Shown piece after piece: positions 20,742-34,204 of a stretch of DNA of 64,000 bases. Each line of letters starts with the position of its first letter. Position 1 is the first letter of the stretch. Origin of the DNA: Gerris lacustris (lineage: Eukaryota > Arthropoda > Insecta > Hemiptera > Gerridae); NCBI GenBank assembly GCA_951217055.1, contig OX578285.1, positions 58,067,102 to 58,131,101 of the forward strand. Reading direction: 5' to 3'. The position numbers were made by a program, and so were the translations under genes. Under the pieces are notes generated by a model. That model was not told where the DNA came from. It saw only the letters and a program-made list of their open reading frames with translations, and made no database searches.

Positions 20742-20849
20742 AGACATGACGGTCTTATTGAAATTTGCGTTTTTTTTTTATTAGATAAGCAAGAAGTTGA
20801 ACGCAAAATAAAAAAAAAAAATGCAAAGGCATTATTCGAGGGAAAGGAA

Positions 20850-21282
20850 AAGGGCAAAGATATATAAAATATATAAAGTGATGGAACTTGGGGAATCTGT
20901 ACCATGTAAAGGGAAGTGTGTATTCATCCACTCGCGTACTAGGGACAACCAACATTTTGGCCCCCCGGCGCTGAAATCTACCATTTTTATACTTTCTCCC
21001 CATATAGGGGGCAAAATATTGGAGATAAAAAAAAAAAAGTTAGAAGTAAAATATTTTTATTTTTTGCCATAGAATCCAATTCTGCTATCAAAAATATACA
21101 CTCCAATTTGAAATTTTGAAGTTGCCGGCTTTGGGAGCAAAATGGGTGGTTGCCCATAGTGCGCGAATACATGAAAATAAACTTCCCTTAACATGGCTCG
21201 GGTCCACGAAGTTTCATTAATTTATCTCAAACCGTTCAAAAGTTAAGAGGGGGGGGGGGATAGACTTTTGGACCACCCTGTA
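20850..21282 (-). mobile_element. Repeat family C, truncated copy
   Basis: Shares its 3' end (GACTTTTGGACCACCCTGTA) and much of its interior with the complete element at 41052-41887. The other terminus is missing here. Several short frames over it are chance. Confidence 0.7.
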
Positions 21283-22895
21283 TATAAAGAGAAAGTATAA
21301 AAGAAGTTTTAAGGACCCCTGAGTCCCAAAATGTGTTTTTTTTTTTTGTTTTTGTTTTTAAATGTTTGTCTGTTGTATGAGCAAACACAAAACCTAAATT
21401 ACCACGTGGAACCGTGAACTATAAGCCGATTTCTATGAAATTTTGCATCATGCTCGGAAAAATAATATCCTGAGCTAAAATCACGATATAAATTTTAGGT
21501 TTAAATTTTGGGGCACCACTCCCCGAAAACCATTTAAAATTGTCAAAAACTGTTCTGACGATTTTGATTTAAAAAATTTTAAAATTTAGTCTATTTAATC
21601 TAACCATATAAGTCACTTTCTCGGAAAAAATCTATTTTCTGAAAACCATTCTATGAATATGATGTGGCAGTGAGAGACAGGATTCAATTTCCCTCCAGTG
21701 AGGAGTTTCTTTTATGGTAAATTTTGATAAAATGTTTAAAAATTATTAAATGTAACCACGAAAACTCAACGAAACAACTAATGAATGGAAAACAATGGAT
21801 GAAGTAGTTAAGTTCTCGTATATAAGAAAATTTAGTACAGGACAAATTATTGTGATAATGACGTTCAAAAGGCCAAATGCTGGCTTTTAGTCATTCGTTA
21901 ATATTATACTACTAATATAAACTTGAGTACCTATTCTTCCATGACATATTAGTTCAATTATAGAGAGATGAGTTCATTTAGAGCGAGTTTTATGGGACAG
22001 ATTTTTGTACTAATGACGGCCGAGAGGCCAAATGCTGGCTTTTATAGTCATTCGTTTTTATTATACTTCTAATATCAACTAAAGTAGCGTACCTTTTCTT
22101 CCCTGGCATTATTTATAGTTCAATTCCAGAGAGAAGAGCCCATATTCGCACAGATAAATAACTGCTGTAGTAATAAAGAGCATCTGGAGCATCGCTGTTA
22201 GATATTTCATGTGCTACCTTAAGAATCAAAGTTATACTGACGACATTATTGATTATATTCTTAGACGGATCCATTCTAAACAACAAATAGGTTAGGAAAA
22301 GTGACTGATATCTTCAACTATAATGACCAAATACAGCTTTCGATTCGATCGTAAATAAAATAAAAAGGAATCTTTCTTCTAAAAACCTTTATAACAAAAT
22401 GAGATGACAATTTTTATTGCAACAAACCTGTTTAATATGGAGACATTGAAATGATGAAAGAAACGAGATTATGTCAGTGGAAGACATACAAAAACATCTA
22501 AGAAACAAAGTACCTAGTAGAAAAGGTTTTTTCCCAGTGCAAGCTCCTATAATGAATTAGTTATACCTATATAAGACATCTGCACTAAGCATGAGTAGAT
22601 GCCTTACTTATAGAATTAACTATACACTGAACTACTATTGAAAATAATCTCAAATACCAATAAGTTTAAACATTTAAATAACTCTGAAAATCATTCCATG
22701 CAACATAAAAGTATATAGCTTAGTCTAGTTTATTTTCTGTCAAGAAATATAAGTATACATAATGTTTAACTATGTTAATTTAATTTCAATTGTAAATTAT
22801 GACGTAATACACTAATGTATACACACATATGAGCTATCACAGACATATATATAAATACACATAATGATATGTGAAGTGTTTTAAAACCAACAATA
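21283..22895. repeat. Repeat-derived non-coding region
   Basis: 21380-21800 is related to 35540-35940 and 38990-39370 (shared phrases about a decayed interior, such as CGACGATATTGATT and ATATAAG.CGTTT). 21835-21975 and 21995-22140 are two copies of a unit containing GGCCAAATGCTGGCTTTTA. The rest is AT-rich with no gene. Confidence 0.55.
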
Positions 22896-22896
22896 C

Positions 22897-23437
22897 CTGG
22901 CCATACATGGACGCTCTTTCATTTCAAAAATCGTGGCATGTGCAAACGGGAGAGGAAAATGAAAAGGATAGAACGGGAAAGGAAAGTGTGGAGATAAATT
23001 TACCCTGCAAGTGTTTCCCTTGGTAAATCGTGTCGTGCGGAAACGGGAGAGGATACGGGAGAGGAAAGAATGGCAAAGGAAAATACGGTCGGATTTTTTG
23101 ACGAAGGGATTTCTCAAGTGATTGCGCGGCGCGTTATCATTTGAAAGGAAAAATGTTGGTGTATGTGAATAATCCTGAATTTATCGTGTCATTTGCGGCG
23201 CCGGCGCGAGCAAGACCCAACTACTATGGTGCGGGGCGATCCAACACGTGGCGTGGGGCGAATCCCCCTCGTTTTCCTCTCGTGTATTAACGCCCACTAA
23301 CGCAGATGATAATCAGAAGGATATTTTTCGCGAATCGTTTGTCAAATCATTTAACGTATTTTCATGGCGTGTGCTACAGAAATGATTCGGAAAGACGCCG
23401 CGATTTTCGAAATGAAAGAGCGTCCGTGTATGGCCAG
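22897..23437. mobile_element. 0.54-kb inverted-repeat MITE
   Basis: CTGGCCATACATGGACGCTC at the left pairs with GAGCGTCCGTGTATGGCCAG at the right, giving terminal inverted repeats of about 40 bp. The interior is GC-rich around 23195-23270 and holds two related purine-rich segments with AAACGGGAGAGGA. No transposase frame. Confidence 0.8.
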
Positions 23438-23674
23438 CTAATTTCTCGATAGGGAATCGTGTTTCAGAAGCTAAATCCAAGTCTCTGAGAACAATAATTA
23501 TAATTTAGGGTCGATTGTTAGAGTGAAACATGTTCACTTACAAAAGGCCATTTAAAATATTTTAGAGTTGAAATCTCAGACTAGTGAAATTTGTTCTTGT
23601 TTAGTGATTGCATCATATTATCGAATGATATCTCTTTAAAACCAATGAGCAATATTAAATTGCGATCGATTATT

Positions 23675-23921
23675 AAGCCTCGTTTACACGGGGTGATAGT
23701 TCTTTTACGATAGAACTATCATGCCAGTCAACGTTATAGAACTATAGCGAAGGTGTACTGTTCATATATAGTGTACACGGCGAGAGTACACTATTCAAAA
23801 CTAATTGTACTCAAAGTGATATATCTATGTCCAACAAGTCTGATTGAGACACAGAAACGAAGCATTAAATATATTATACTATATAATATATACGAGCCGT
23901 TAAGCCCGTGGCAACAGGCTT

Positions 23922-23955
<34 letters not shown>

Positions 23956-24363
23956 TAAAATTATTTAGATAAGTTATTATATCTATTTGAAGACCAACAA
24001 ATCAAAACAAATATTTATTTTTATTGGATTAAATGTGGTTGCCTTAGCTTAGCAATGACAATTCATTTCGAGTGAGTTACCGCCGCGCCGTCGTCTGGAC
24101 ACTACTCGATTTTATAAATTATAGCAAACAGGGTATGACATTAAATATGAAACAAGCTATTACATTTGTTGTCTCCAAGATCAATCCGTTATCACGTGAT
24201 TTAAGAGTATAAACAAAATATAAGCCAATCAGCATCTCTGACTTCCGACGAAATAGTGTGATGGTTGATAGTTCTATCATGTATTACACGGTGATAGTTG
24301 ATGCGATAGTTGATATCATGACTGCAACTATGCGTCAACTATCACAGTGGTAAACAGGGCTTT
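23675..24363. mobile_element. 0.69-kb inverted-repeat MITE
   Basis: The left end AAGCCTCGTTTACACGGGGT and right end ACCACTG...GGGCTT (read as the inverse AAGCCCTGTTTACCACTGTG) are imperfect terminal repeats continuing into GATAGTT words. The inside has a long T run (about 23926-23953). No coding capacity. Confidence 0.7.
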
Positions 24364-24860
24364 AAAGAACTGAGACTTTAATGTTATCACCGATCACTTT
24401 TTTTACTAATAATCACATCAATAATGCCATACATAGTAGCATCGGTGTTACCTCTAGTCGTATCTCTACTTACTGAAATGCTCTATAAATGTTTTTTATC
24501 GGGACGTACAGAATAAATAATAATGGTTAGAGGTCGACCAAGAAGTCATGAACACGGGAGAAACGGAAAGCTTAACTTCGTTTAAAATCGGAACTTCCGA
24601 GTAGTGCCGAAGTCGGGTGCTAAGACAATACCCATTTCTAGTTTGCATGACATGCGCAGTTACGTCAAATCTCACGAATAACAACAACAACAAGTTTTCC
24701 AATCTGTTAGGTTTCCTGTTTTGTTTGTTTTTATACAGTACGAATTATAGTCACACCTGTCCTAAATTAAAATAACTCAGAAATAAAGAGGAAGAAATAA
24801 TAAATTATGAAAGAAGAAAATCGATTTAAATTGAAAGAATATTATTATGAATAATAATAT
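24364..24860. other. Non-coding stretch
   Basis: I see no gene. TAGAGGTCGACCAAGAAGTC near 24530 recurs inverted near 25640, so family A copy 3 may sit inside a larger inverted-repeat element (about 24529-25655). Confidence 0.5.
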
Positions 24861-25438
24861 AATAGTACATTACGCGTCGAGTGCGGAAAGTAGCATTTTG
24901 CATGCGAGTGTGGAGTTTGCACCCGAGCGATAGCGAGGGTGGTAAAACCACACGAGCAATGCAAAATGCCGTTTTCGCACGAGTTGCGTACCGTACTTTA
25001 TCTACGATTGTTAGATTTAAATAATAAATACAGAAAAAAATAAACTTGCTGTATGTAAGTTCGTATCTCTCTCTTGATAAAGATGGCATTAATTCATTAG
25101 TTGTATTTTTTGCCGAATTAATTATTTCTGGAGGAGTATTATTCTCCACATTTTCGTCAAAGTCACTTGATTCACAAATTGTTTTTCACTAAAAACTCGA
25201 TATGAACAGTTACTTTAATAAAAGAACAGCAAATTAGTTTGGTTAAATGTAAACAAACTCTCTAATCGTGCGTAAAGCTGAAGAATTCCTCTTCTTTACC
25301 GCACTAGTGTGGTAAAGAAGAGGAATTATTCAGAACTATGTGCCGCGCATGCGCAATGAATACAAGTACGTAAATAATCACTTTCTAAGCATCTAAACAA
25401 AGATATAATATTTATATGTCGTATCAATCGTAGATAAA
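24861..25438 (-). mobile_element. Repeat family A, copy 3
   Basis: This is the best copy for the vestigial exon: its minus-strand frame (24826-25149) stays open through the acidic N-terminal part and the SLSRERYELTYSKF segment, then runs into non-coding sequence. The hairpin at about 25278-25332 has nearly perfect arms. The GCGCATGCGCAATGAAT motif is at 25346-25362. Confidence 0.75.
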
Positions 25439-26536
25439 GATATTATCGTACATTATTAGTGATTTCTTATCAGGTACAGTGTTGCCTGTTGCATAAAATA
25501 TTTAAAAAAATATAGAAGTTATCAAAAATAAAATTATTTATAACAAAAGAACAACACTGTGTTTTTTGACAGTGGTCTATTATATCAAAAACTGACTGTA
25601 CATGACGACACTAGCGCACTCCTCACATTTCCATGACTTCTTGGTCGACCTCTAGTATAGGAAAAACATTAAAATTCAGTTACAAAAACAGTGTTTCATA
25701 ATTTTAGTAAGGTAAATAAAAGGTGTAATAAAGGTACATAGGTTTAAATAAAAGAACATTTTACATAGAACAGCATTTTATTCTATGTTGCATTCTGTTT
25801 AGTATAAGTATGACAAATAGCAAACGGAAACATTTTCTCTATTAATAGTTTTATTAAAATTATTAGAAAAAAAAAAGTTTTGGTCACGTAACAAAAATAA
25901 AAAGTCTTTACACAAAGAAATAAAAAATAAACAGCATTAACAATTTAATAGGAATGAAATGGACAATTCAAACTGTACTAGGTTGTCAAAGCAAATCCAC
26001 TACAGCGCTGAATAAAGCACAATGATAAATATTTATTGTGTAAAGTTTGTCCAAGGTGAAATGATGGGATCGCTTTCGACCAGACACCAGTATCGATCTG
26101 TCTAAACCAAGCCGACATACAAAGCATCGACTCGACGCCGTATCTTAATCCCCCAAACCTTTATTAATATTAAAAAATATCGAACCGCTGCTGACCTAAA
26201 AAAGAACAGATGAAAATAAAGAAATCGTATTATCTGTAATTATCGGTCCAATTCTCCTTTCATATTTATAGAACTAGGTCGTTTAATCTTAATTCACATG
26301 GTCAATCACCTTTAAGTCGTCAATCACCTAGATTAATTGAAAGCCTGTCAAATTTACTTAACACTGTAACATGGAAAATCGGATCGAAAAATAGGTATTT
26401 CAGGAATTATTTCTAGGCTAAATATTGACATTCAAAGTTCAGTCACCTTTTGTTTTAACCGGAATCAGCAATGCGGTTGTTTATGTCTATCTAATTCGAA
26501 ATCGACTTAACTACATCTAACAATTAAAAAATAGAC
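25439..26536. other. Non-coding stretch
   Basis: AT-rich with no gene. The inverse of the 24530 motif lies at about 25636-25656. Confidence 0.5.
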
Positions 26537-26692
26537 TTAAGACCCCCATACACGATTAAACATTTTGCGCAAACCTGATGTTGGGAAAATTTAGTCCATT
26601 CACGTCAAACATCATGTTTGCGCCAACATCAAACAGCCCCATACACGGTCAACATGTTTGCCAAACATTTTGACCGTGTATGGGGGCCTTAA
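26537..26692. mobile_element. MITE family D, complete copy with TTAA ends
   Basis: Flanked by TTAA on both sides, with ends CCCCCATACACG and CGTGTATGGGGG, and an interior of repeated CAAACAT/ATGTTTG words that can fold on itself. Partial or diverged copies are at 27754-27821, 28483-28641 and 49282-49442. TTAA flanks suit piggyBac-type mobilisation, which is inference. Confidence 0.8.
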
Positions 26693-27164
26693 GATTAGCA
26701 TTTTGTCTGATGTAAAAACGAATCCTAAATTCGTATTAAACGCATAATAAATGATAAGTTAAAGAAATTCTAATTAGAATTGTTTTACCACTATGGTCGG
26801 CCTAGATGTATTAACTTTTGTTCCAAAAAATAGGACTTAGAAAGAGGTATGAATTTATGGTTTTTTAACAATTACACTGGAAAAAGACTATACCGTCATT
26901 TTAAAAGGTTAAAAAATCAATACGAACATTATTGAAACGAATTTTTAAATAAATATGATAATAAAATAAGTGTGCTTATAATACTATCATTATATAAAAC
27001 TTAAGGGGCTTAGAATTAAATATATTAAAGTTCGTTTCGACTTAAGCAAAAAGCAAAAAATTTTTCGTTAACATTAACAACGATTTAACAAATTTTTGTC
27101 ATTTGAATGGAAAAGAGGAAAGTCAGGTAAAGGAAAAGTTCATATTCTCTATATTCCCTGAATT
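26693..27164. other. Non-coding stretch
   Basis: No gene or organised repeat. Confidence 0.5.
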
Positions 27165-27535
27165 TTTATTCAGTCAATAGTATATTTAAAGAGATTATAT
27201 GAATCAAATTATTGTCAAACCACAATAAAAACCAGTTTCGTTCATTCATCATTGGTCAATTTGTGTCAACTTATGAATTATGACAATGTTTTTGTACCCA
27301 TTTCAACATTTTTAAACCTTACTCTAACATACAAGAATATTCCCCGAAGTTTTATTCTGTCAATAGTATTTAAAGAGATTATATGAATAAGATTATTAAC
27401 AAACCATAATAAAAACCAGTTTCGTTCATTCATCATTGGTCAATTTGTGTCAACTTGAGATTTATGGCATTGTTTTCCTAATCATTTCAATATTTTTGAA
27501 CCTTACTCTAACTTACAAGAAAAGCAAGACAAGTA
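27165..27535. repeat. Two-copy tandem duplication, about 186 bp
   Basis: Both copies contain AGAGATTATATGAAT and CCAGTTTCGTTCATTCATCA, with scattered differences that show the duplication is not recent. Confidence 0.8.
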
Positions 27536-27595
27536 TATTTCTCGTTTAAGAATAATATAAAGCGGCACTTCTTTTGATTGTTTACCCCTTATAAA

Positions 27596-27752
27596 AAAAA
27601 AACAGAGGGGAGAAACAATCTAAAGAAGGTGTACACGATGTTCTTCTTTAGACTGTTACTCCCTTTATAAAAAATAGAAGTGTGATATTCCTTTGTCCGA
27701 AAGTACATTGGACTAAGTATCCATTTGTCTTAATAGTTATGTTGTCAAAGTA
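27596..27752. mobile_element. Hairpin MITE, copy 2
   Basis: Same as 4734-4900: a GGGGAG...CTAAAGAA arm and a TTCTTTAGACTGTTACTCCC arm, then the shared tail with CTTTGTCCGAAAGTACATTG. Confidence 0.75.
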
Positions 27753-27753
27753 A

Positions 27754-27821
27754 GCACGGTCTAAATGTTTGCGCAAACACCATGACTGTACAAACATTTT
27801 GACCGTGTATGGGGGCCTTAA
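27754..27821. mobile_element. MITE family D, internally deleted copy
   Basis: Keeps the right end GTGTATGGGGGCCTTAA and one inner hairpin, and joins directly to hairpin MITE copy 2. Confidence 0.7.
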
Positions 27822-28482
27822 AATTGGTATAATGTGGGGTAATGAAACAGCGTACAAATTCAATCAAATGTTCCTTTAAATAGAATAAAATAAAAAAATA
27901 ATTTAGTTAGCTGTTAAATTCGAAATCAATTGAAGAATATTTCTTACTTTACACCTTTTGATAATTTTGGATTACTTGTTAATGGATCATAAAGTTGAGT
28001 AAACTTAACAATTGGTTAATTTTAAAAAATGGTCATATTTCACCCATTACCTATTATATGGTTATATTCACCACGCCATCAGACCTCGAGTCCTTGATTA
28101 TGTTAGAATTTTACACATTTGTTTAACAATTTGAATTATAAAAAAATATAAATAATTACCATGATACTCAGACCATCTGTGTCCCGCTGTCTGTACTGTT
28201 GTATTATTACAACAGATGATGCCCGTAATGAGTAAAATTAATCAATTGTTAATTTTACTGAACTTCAAGATCCATTAACATGTAATTCGAACTCAACTTC
28301 ACTCTTTAACAACAAAAATCAGACCACAAAATTGGTATATTCTGAAGTAATGAAACAGCTTACAAGTTCAATCAAAGTTTTTTTTTAAAGTAAAATAAAA
28401 ATTTGCTTAATTTAGTTCCGTTAAATACGAACATATCTTTAGTCTTAAACTTAAAATAACTAAATATAAACTGTATCGATAT
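27822..28482. other. Non-coding stretch
   Basis: AT-rich; no gene seen. Confidence 0.5.
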
Positions 28483-28641
28483 ATAAAGGCCCTCATACAC
28501 GGTCAAAATGTTTGCGCAAACACGATGTTTGCTCAAACATATTGACCGTATATGGGGCTGTTTGATGTTTTACGTGTATGGCCTAAATTTGCCCAACATC
28601 AGGTTTGTGCAAAATGTTTGATCGTGTATGGGGGGCCTTAA
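28483..28641. mobile_element. MITE family D, diverged complete copy
   Basis: Left end GGCCCTCATACACGGTC and right end GTGTATGGGGGGCCTTAA, with the same internal ATGTTTG words. Open frames over it on both strands are by-products. Confidence 0.75.
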
Positions 28642-29570
28642 GAAAACAACTGAAAATATTATCTTCTGTACTAAACAATACATTAATATGTTGTGTGGAA
28701 ATTTTCCATTTGACTTTACATAATAGTATAAATAAACTGGTGTATTTGAGAATAAAACATAAAAGTTCAATCAGATTTTTTATTTCATCTAGACTGAACA
28801 ATAATTTGATTTAATTATTCAAAATCAACCTTAACTTCTATATTCATTACTGCTATAAAAAAATCTGAAAACTGATCTCTTATATACTCTAATCTGAACA
28901 ATACAGTGATTGAAGCCTGTCGAATTGAGCGTAATGTTACTCTTAAATATAAAAAAAAATTAGTTGTGGCCTGGTTTATTGTAGGGTAGTAAACACATTA
29001 TACGATTTTTTTACCCCATTTATCCTCAAATTTAAACACAAGAGGGGGATGAAACCTGTCATATGACTGTTCTTTTGTTTTATGTTTTAAAAGAATCTTC
29101 AGCTAATACTCTAATGGTAGATAACACCTTACAAGTTCCTTACATTCTTCTTCTGTTTTATTAAACCAAGCATTAATTAAAACCAGTTCAATTCGTAATT
29201 GACTTGTTATTATAACTTTTAATTTTACTTTTCTATATCAACAATCTTAAGATAATTTCTTTTGGAAGGTAAAAATCACTGTTATTTTCTACTACTCTGA
29301 ACAATGCTGTTATTAATACCTGACAGATTAAAACTAAGCTGTAATCCTCAAGGTCTTAGATCATTGTAGTGTATATGCTACTTCAAAATTAACAAAGAAA
29401 TACTCACAAATTTCTGGATATAGAATCAAACTTCTTAAGCTACCTTAAAAAACACACAAAAAAAAACTGTATTCGATTAATTGATGTTTCTTTTATTTAG
29501 AAGCGAGACACTACATATTCTATGTTAGGACATCATCTCAAAGTTTGCATGTGAATATCATATAGGAAAT

Positions 29571-29573
<3 letters not shown>
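28642..29573. other. Non-coding stretch
   Basis: No supported gene or organised repeat. Confidence 0.5.

Positions 29574-29662
<89 letters not shown>
29574..29662. repeat. (TA)n microsatellite
   Basis: About 44 uninterrupted TA units. Confidence 0.98.
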
Positions 29663-29664
<2 letters not shown>

Positions 29665-29814
29665 CGTTTTTGTTCACAATAATATATTTTTATTTTATAT
29701 AATTAAAATAAAGTACATTTAATATTGAAACGATATATAGCCATTAAAGCGATTATTATCTTTTAAAAATTACAATTGAAACAGACACGAAAGCCATTAA
29801 ATGTTTAGTCCTTA

Positions 29815-30445
29815 CGAGAACTAATAATAATCGCTTTATTTTTTAACGTCAAATTTGTTTTGCAATATCAATTATTTGCGGCATCACCTTCCAAACTTAT
29901 ATTTTACAAACTGGTTATTTACTTTTTTTTTCCTTGAGAAAACTAATAATCACTTTATTTTTTAACGTCAAATTTGTTTTGCAATATCAATTATTTGCGG
30001 CATCACCTTCAAAACTTATATTTTACAAACTGGTTTTTTTTTCTTGGTTCGAAAGTATGACTCTAACTCGGTGGCTTAATATCCCGTGAAGGGCCTGGGT
30101 CTGCTAAACAATTTATATAATAAATGACACGGGGTTAGTGCATCACTTTATCAGCTGCATAAACCTCATGAATGGCATTGCTTTTTTTTTTCCTTGAGAG
30201 AACTAATAATCTCTTTATTTTTTAACGTCAAATTTGTTTTGCAATATCAATTATTTGCGGCATCACCTTCAAAACTTATATTTTACAAACTGGTTTTTTT
30301 TTTCTTGGTTCGAAAGTATGACTAATTAACTTGGTGGCTTAATATCCCGTGAAGGGCCTGGGTCTGCCAAACTATTTATATAAAAAATGACACGGGGTTA
30401 GTGTATCACTTTATCAGCTGCATAAACCTTATGATTGGCATTCGC
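29815..30445. repeat. 260-bp tandem repeat, about 2.4 copies
   Basis: Two full units start at 29932 and 30192 and share ATTATTTGCGGCATCACCTT and CCCGTGAAGGGCCTGGGTCT. A partial unit precedes them from 29815. Each unit contains a run of T before CCTTGAGA. Confidence 0.9.
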
Positions 30446-31500
30446 AACCAGAAATTTGAATTTGTAGGGTCTTAATTAAATTAGTTCGCCTCAGATTATT
30501 AAATTTTTTTAAAAATAATTTCCTACTTTTAATTATTAAAAATGTATTAATTATAATTAGCACTGTAATCTGAGAACGATTCACTGAATGGTGTTCAAAT
30601 TTAACATTATTGTTTAACAATTTTAAGTAAAGTGTTGTCTTCAGGTGAGTTTAAAAGTGTTGTCGCTAAACAACATATTTCATTCTATAACTTAGATTTT
30701 TTGTTTTTAGTTTATTTAAACATAAAACACTTTTTCTTAAACGTCCTTTATTGTGTTAATCAGTATTGTCATTAGGAAAAACTAATAATAAAAGTAAAAT
30801 AAATAAATAAATTATAAAAATAATATAAATAAATAAACAAAATTTACGTAAAAATTATTACAAAGTAAAATAATATATGTACCTATAACAAATGAGTGAA
30901 AAAGTATAGAATAGTAGTTTGTGTTCGAGGTCGCCATTTTTGACAATGGGTATTGTATAAAATTTACAATGCTCTTTATATGAGTGAAGGCCAGCTTCTC
31001 GATTTTGATCAGTTCCCATGTTTCTCACTTGTAATATCATATTTATAAGCTTAATATAAATATGAATTGAACTAAAGCCTTTTGTAATCTTGAGTGACTA
31101 CATTTTGAACTTCATTAGAAAACCCTTTTCAAAGGAAAATTTCCGTTGTATTGACAATCATGAAATAAAGATATAATGAAAACTTTCGGAAAAAGTTTTT
31201 TTTTTCTTTTATTTTTACTAAACACTTTTGTGAGTTATTTTATTGAGTTTTTATTTGAGTTACTGATTTTATTTTAATTATGTATAATTCATTAAAGAAA
31301 TAAGTTGAGTTGACTTACCAAGATTTGATGGAACTATAATTGATCATTCTTTAAAAGTTAAGGTCCCCTATAATCTAAATAACTTTTTTGTGGCGGGTCG
31401 TAAACCACCCACTCCAAAAAGTTATAATTTATCATGTTTACTGTCATAAAAATAAATAATACTAAAATTAAATAATCTAGTTTTTTTCCTTGTATATGGT
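30446..31500. other. Non-coding stretch
   Basis: No gene recognised. Short minus-strand frames at 30429-30620 and 30858-31040 have no domain. Confidence 0.5.
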
Positions 31501-31527
31501 TCTTATTGATAGTAGAGTCTAAAGGAA

Positions 31528-31652
31528 CAATTAAAGGCTCACTTTGCGATATTTCGACCCCTCTGTGGGTCATCTTCAGGCTGAAAACCACATTTATTGT
31601 CAGTAACTCTAAGAGGGGACGAAATATCGCAAAAGTGAGCTTATAATTTTTT
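31528..31652. repeat. Inverted repeat with CTGAAGATG/CGAAA hairpin
   Basis: GCTCACTTTGCGATATTTCG at 31528 pairs with CGAAATATCGCAAAAGTGAGC at 31620. Read on the minus strand the left part has CCTGAAGATG, a short stem (ACCC/GGGGT) and CGAAA. The same pattern appears at about 50370, 50700 and 53960. Confidence 0.7.
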
Positions 31653-31680
31653 CTCTAGACCCGACTATCAATAAGTACTA

Positions 31681-32276
31681 AACATAAATTTAAGTAACTT
31701 TTATCTACGATTGATACGGAATATAAACATTATATCTCTGTTTAGATGCGTAGAAAGTGATTATTTACATACTTGTATTCATTGCGCATGCGCGTCTCAT
31801 GGTTCTGAAGAATTCCTCTTCTTTACCACGCTAGCGCGTTAAAGAAGAGGAATTCTTCAGCTTTACGCACGATTAGCGAGTTAGTTTACATTTAACAAAA
31901 CTAATTTGCTATTCTTTTATTAAAGTAACTGTTTATATCGAGTTTTTAGTGAAAAACAATGAATGAATCAAGTGGCTTTGACGAACATGTAGAGAATAAT
32001 ACTCCTCCAGAAATAATTAATTCGGCAAAAAATACAACTCAAGATTAATGCCATCTTTATCAAGAAAAGAGATACGAACTTACATTCAGCAAGTTTATTT
32101 TTTTCTGTATTTATTATTTAAATCTAACAATCGTAGATAAAGTACAGTACGCAACTCGTGGGAAAACGGCATTTTGCATTGCTCGTGTGGTTTTACTACC
32201 CTCGCTGTCGCTCGGGTGCAAACTCCACACTCGCATGCAAAATGCTACTTTCCGCACTCGACGCGTAATGTACTAT
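31681..32276 (+). mobile_element. Repeat family A, copy 4 (opposite orientation)
   Basis: The vestigial exon reads on the plus strand from ATG at 31959; a small rearrangement brings a TAA in after about 29 codons. The hairpin at 31805-31860 is nearly perfect, and TTGCGCATGCGCG precedes it at 31786-31797. Confidence 0.75.
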
Positions 32277-32589
32277 TACAAAATCAAAATCAAACAGTTT
32301 TTCTGTACGTAATAATTATTTTATAATTTAATAATCTGGCAAGAGGCTTCCTAGACTGCCCAGTCATAAGCCCTTATGACACTTCGTTTTTTAGGATTAT
32401 GTATTAGCAAATTATTTTTGTTAAAAGTTTTGTTTCCACTTCTTCAGAATCTTCTTCAATCATCTTCAGAAATTACTCCACAACATTAATTAGATACTGT
32501 TTCTCCAACTAGAATCTTCTAAGACCATTCATTATTATATTAACGCTTAACTGAATTCATCTTCTAATATTATTCAACGAGATACTCCG
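32277..32589. other. Non-coding stretch
   Basis: Early, very diverged units of the following 62-bp array may start here (TCTTCTAA words), otherwise nothing. Confidence 0.4.
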
Positions 32590-33200
32590 TTTTCTTTCCC
32601 AACTGGAATCATCTTCTAAGACTACCCCCAATACTCCATATTGCTGAATGTTTTGGTTCCTTAACTGGAATCATCTTCTAAGACTACCCCCAATACTCCA
32701 TATTGCTGAATGTTTTGGTTCCTTAACTGGAATCATCTTCTAGGACTACTCCAATACTCAATTATGTTTGAGGTTTTTGTTCCATGACTGGACTTATCTT
32801 CTAGGACTGCTCTACTACTCCGTTTTGTTTGAAGTTTTGTCTCCCGACTTTTTGTCCGATTTTTGTTTGAGGTTTTGGTTCCTCAACTGGAATCATCTTC
32901 TAGGACTACCCCCAATACTCCATATTGCTGGAAGTTTTTGTTCCTTAAATGGAATCATCTTCTAGGACTACTCCTATACTCAATTATGTTTGAATTTTTG
33001 GTTCCATGACTGGAATTATCTTCTAGGACTGCTCTACTACTGCGTTTTGTTTGAAGTTTTGTCTCCCGACTGGAATCATGTTCTAGGACTACTCCAATAC
33101 TCAATTATTTTTGAGGTTTTGGTTCCACAACTGGAATCATCTTCTAAGACTACTCTACTACTACATTTTGTTCGACATATTGGTTCTACAGTTCTACTAC
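32590..33200. repeat. 62-bp tandem array, about 10 units
   Basis: ACTGGAATCATCTTCTA recurs with a 62-bp period (for example 32601, 32663, 32725), with increasing divergence towards the right. Two frames over it are by-products. Confidence 0.85.
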
Positions 33201-33694
<494 letters not shown>

Positions 33695-34204
33695 TCGTAA
33701 AGATCAATAGAACACATTAGGTAGTTTATTCTAGGTTAGATCTAAATTACCATTTTTCTACTGAATTATCTGAAGGGCGGACCCTTTGTAATACTTTTAA
33801 GGGCTCTTCATTCTCCTTTAAAAATAATTTCTTATTCATATAATTTTCTTTACTTTCACTTGTTTTGGGACCAGTTTAAAGGGTCCTTCACATACTTACT
33901 TCCTCTGCCCTTCCCCTTTTCTAATTTCTCCATTACTTTTTAGGGCCCTCTTAGCCCGGCCGTTCCCTTTTTTTACGGGCTGAACCCTTAGAGTCAGTAA
34001 TATGACCCAGCTAAAATATAGAATGTGCCTTTACGCCTCTAACATAAATATTTTAACTCTATTTTCTCTCTCTTAATTTCAAGATTAATAAAACGAAATT
34101 TATTAAAATCATTAATCTTCTTGTAAACCAAATAGCTTAAATATATATTCGTTATAATGAAATTTAAAATTACTATGTGAGGAAAAAATTTAAATATGTA
34201 TATG
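33695..34204. other. Non-coding stretch
   Basis: No gene recognised. Confidence 0.5.
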
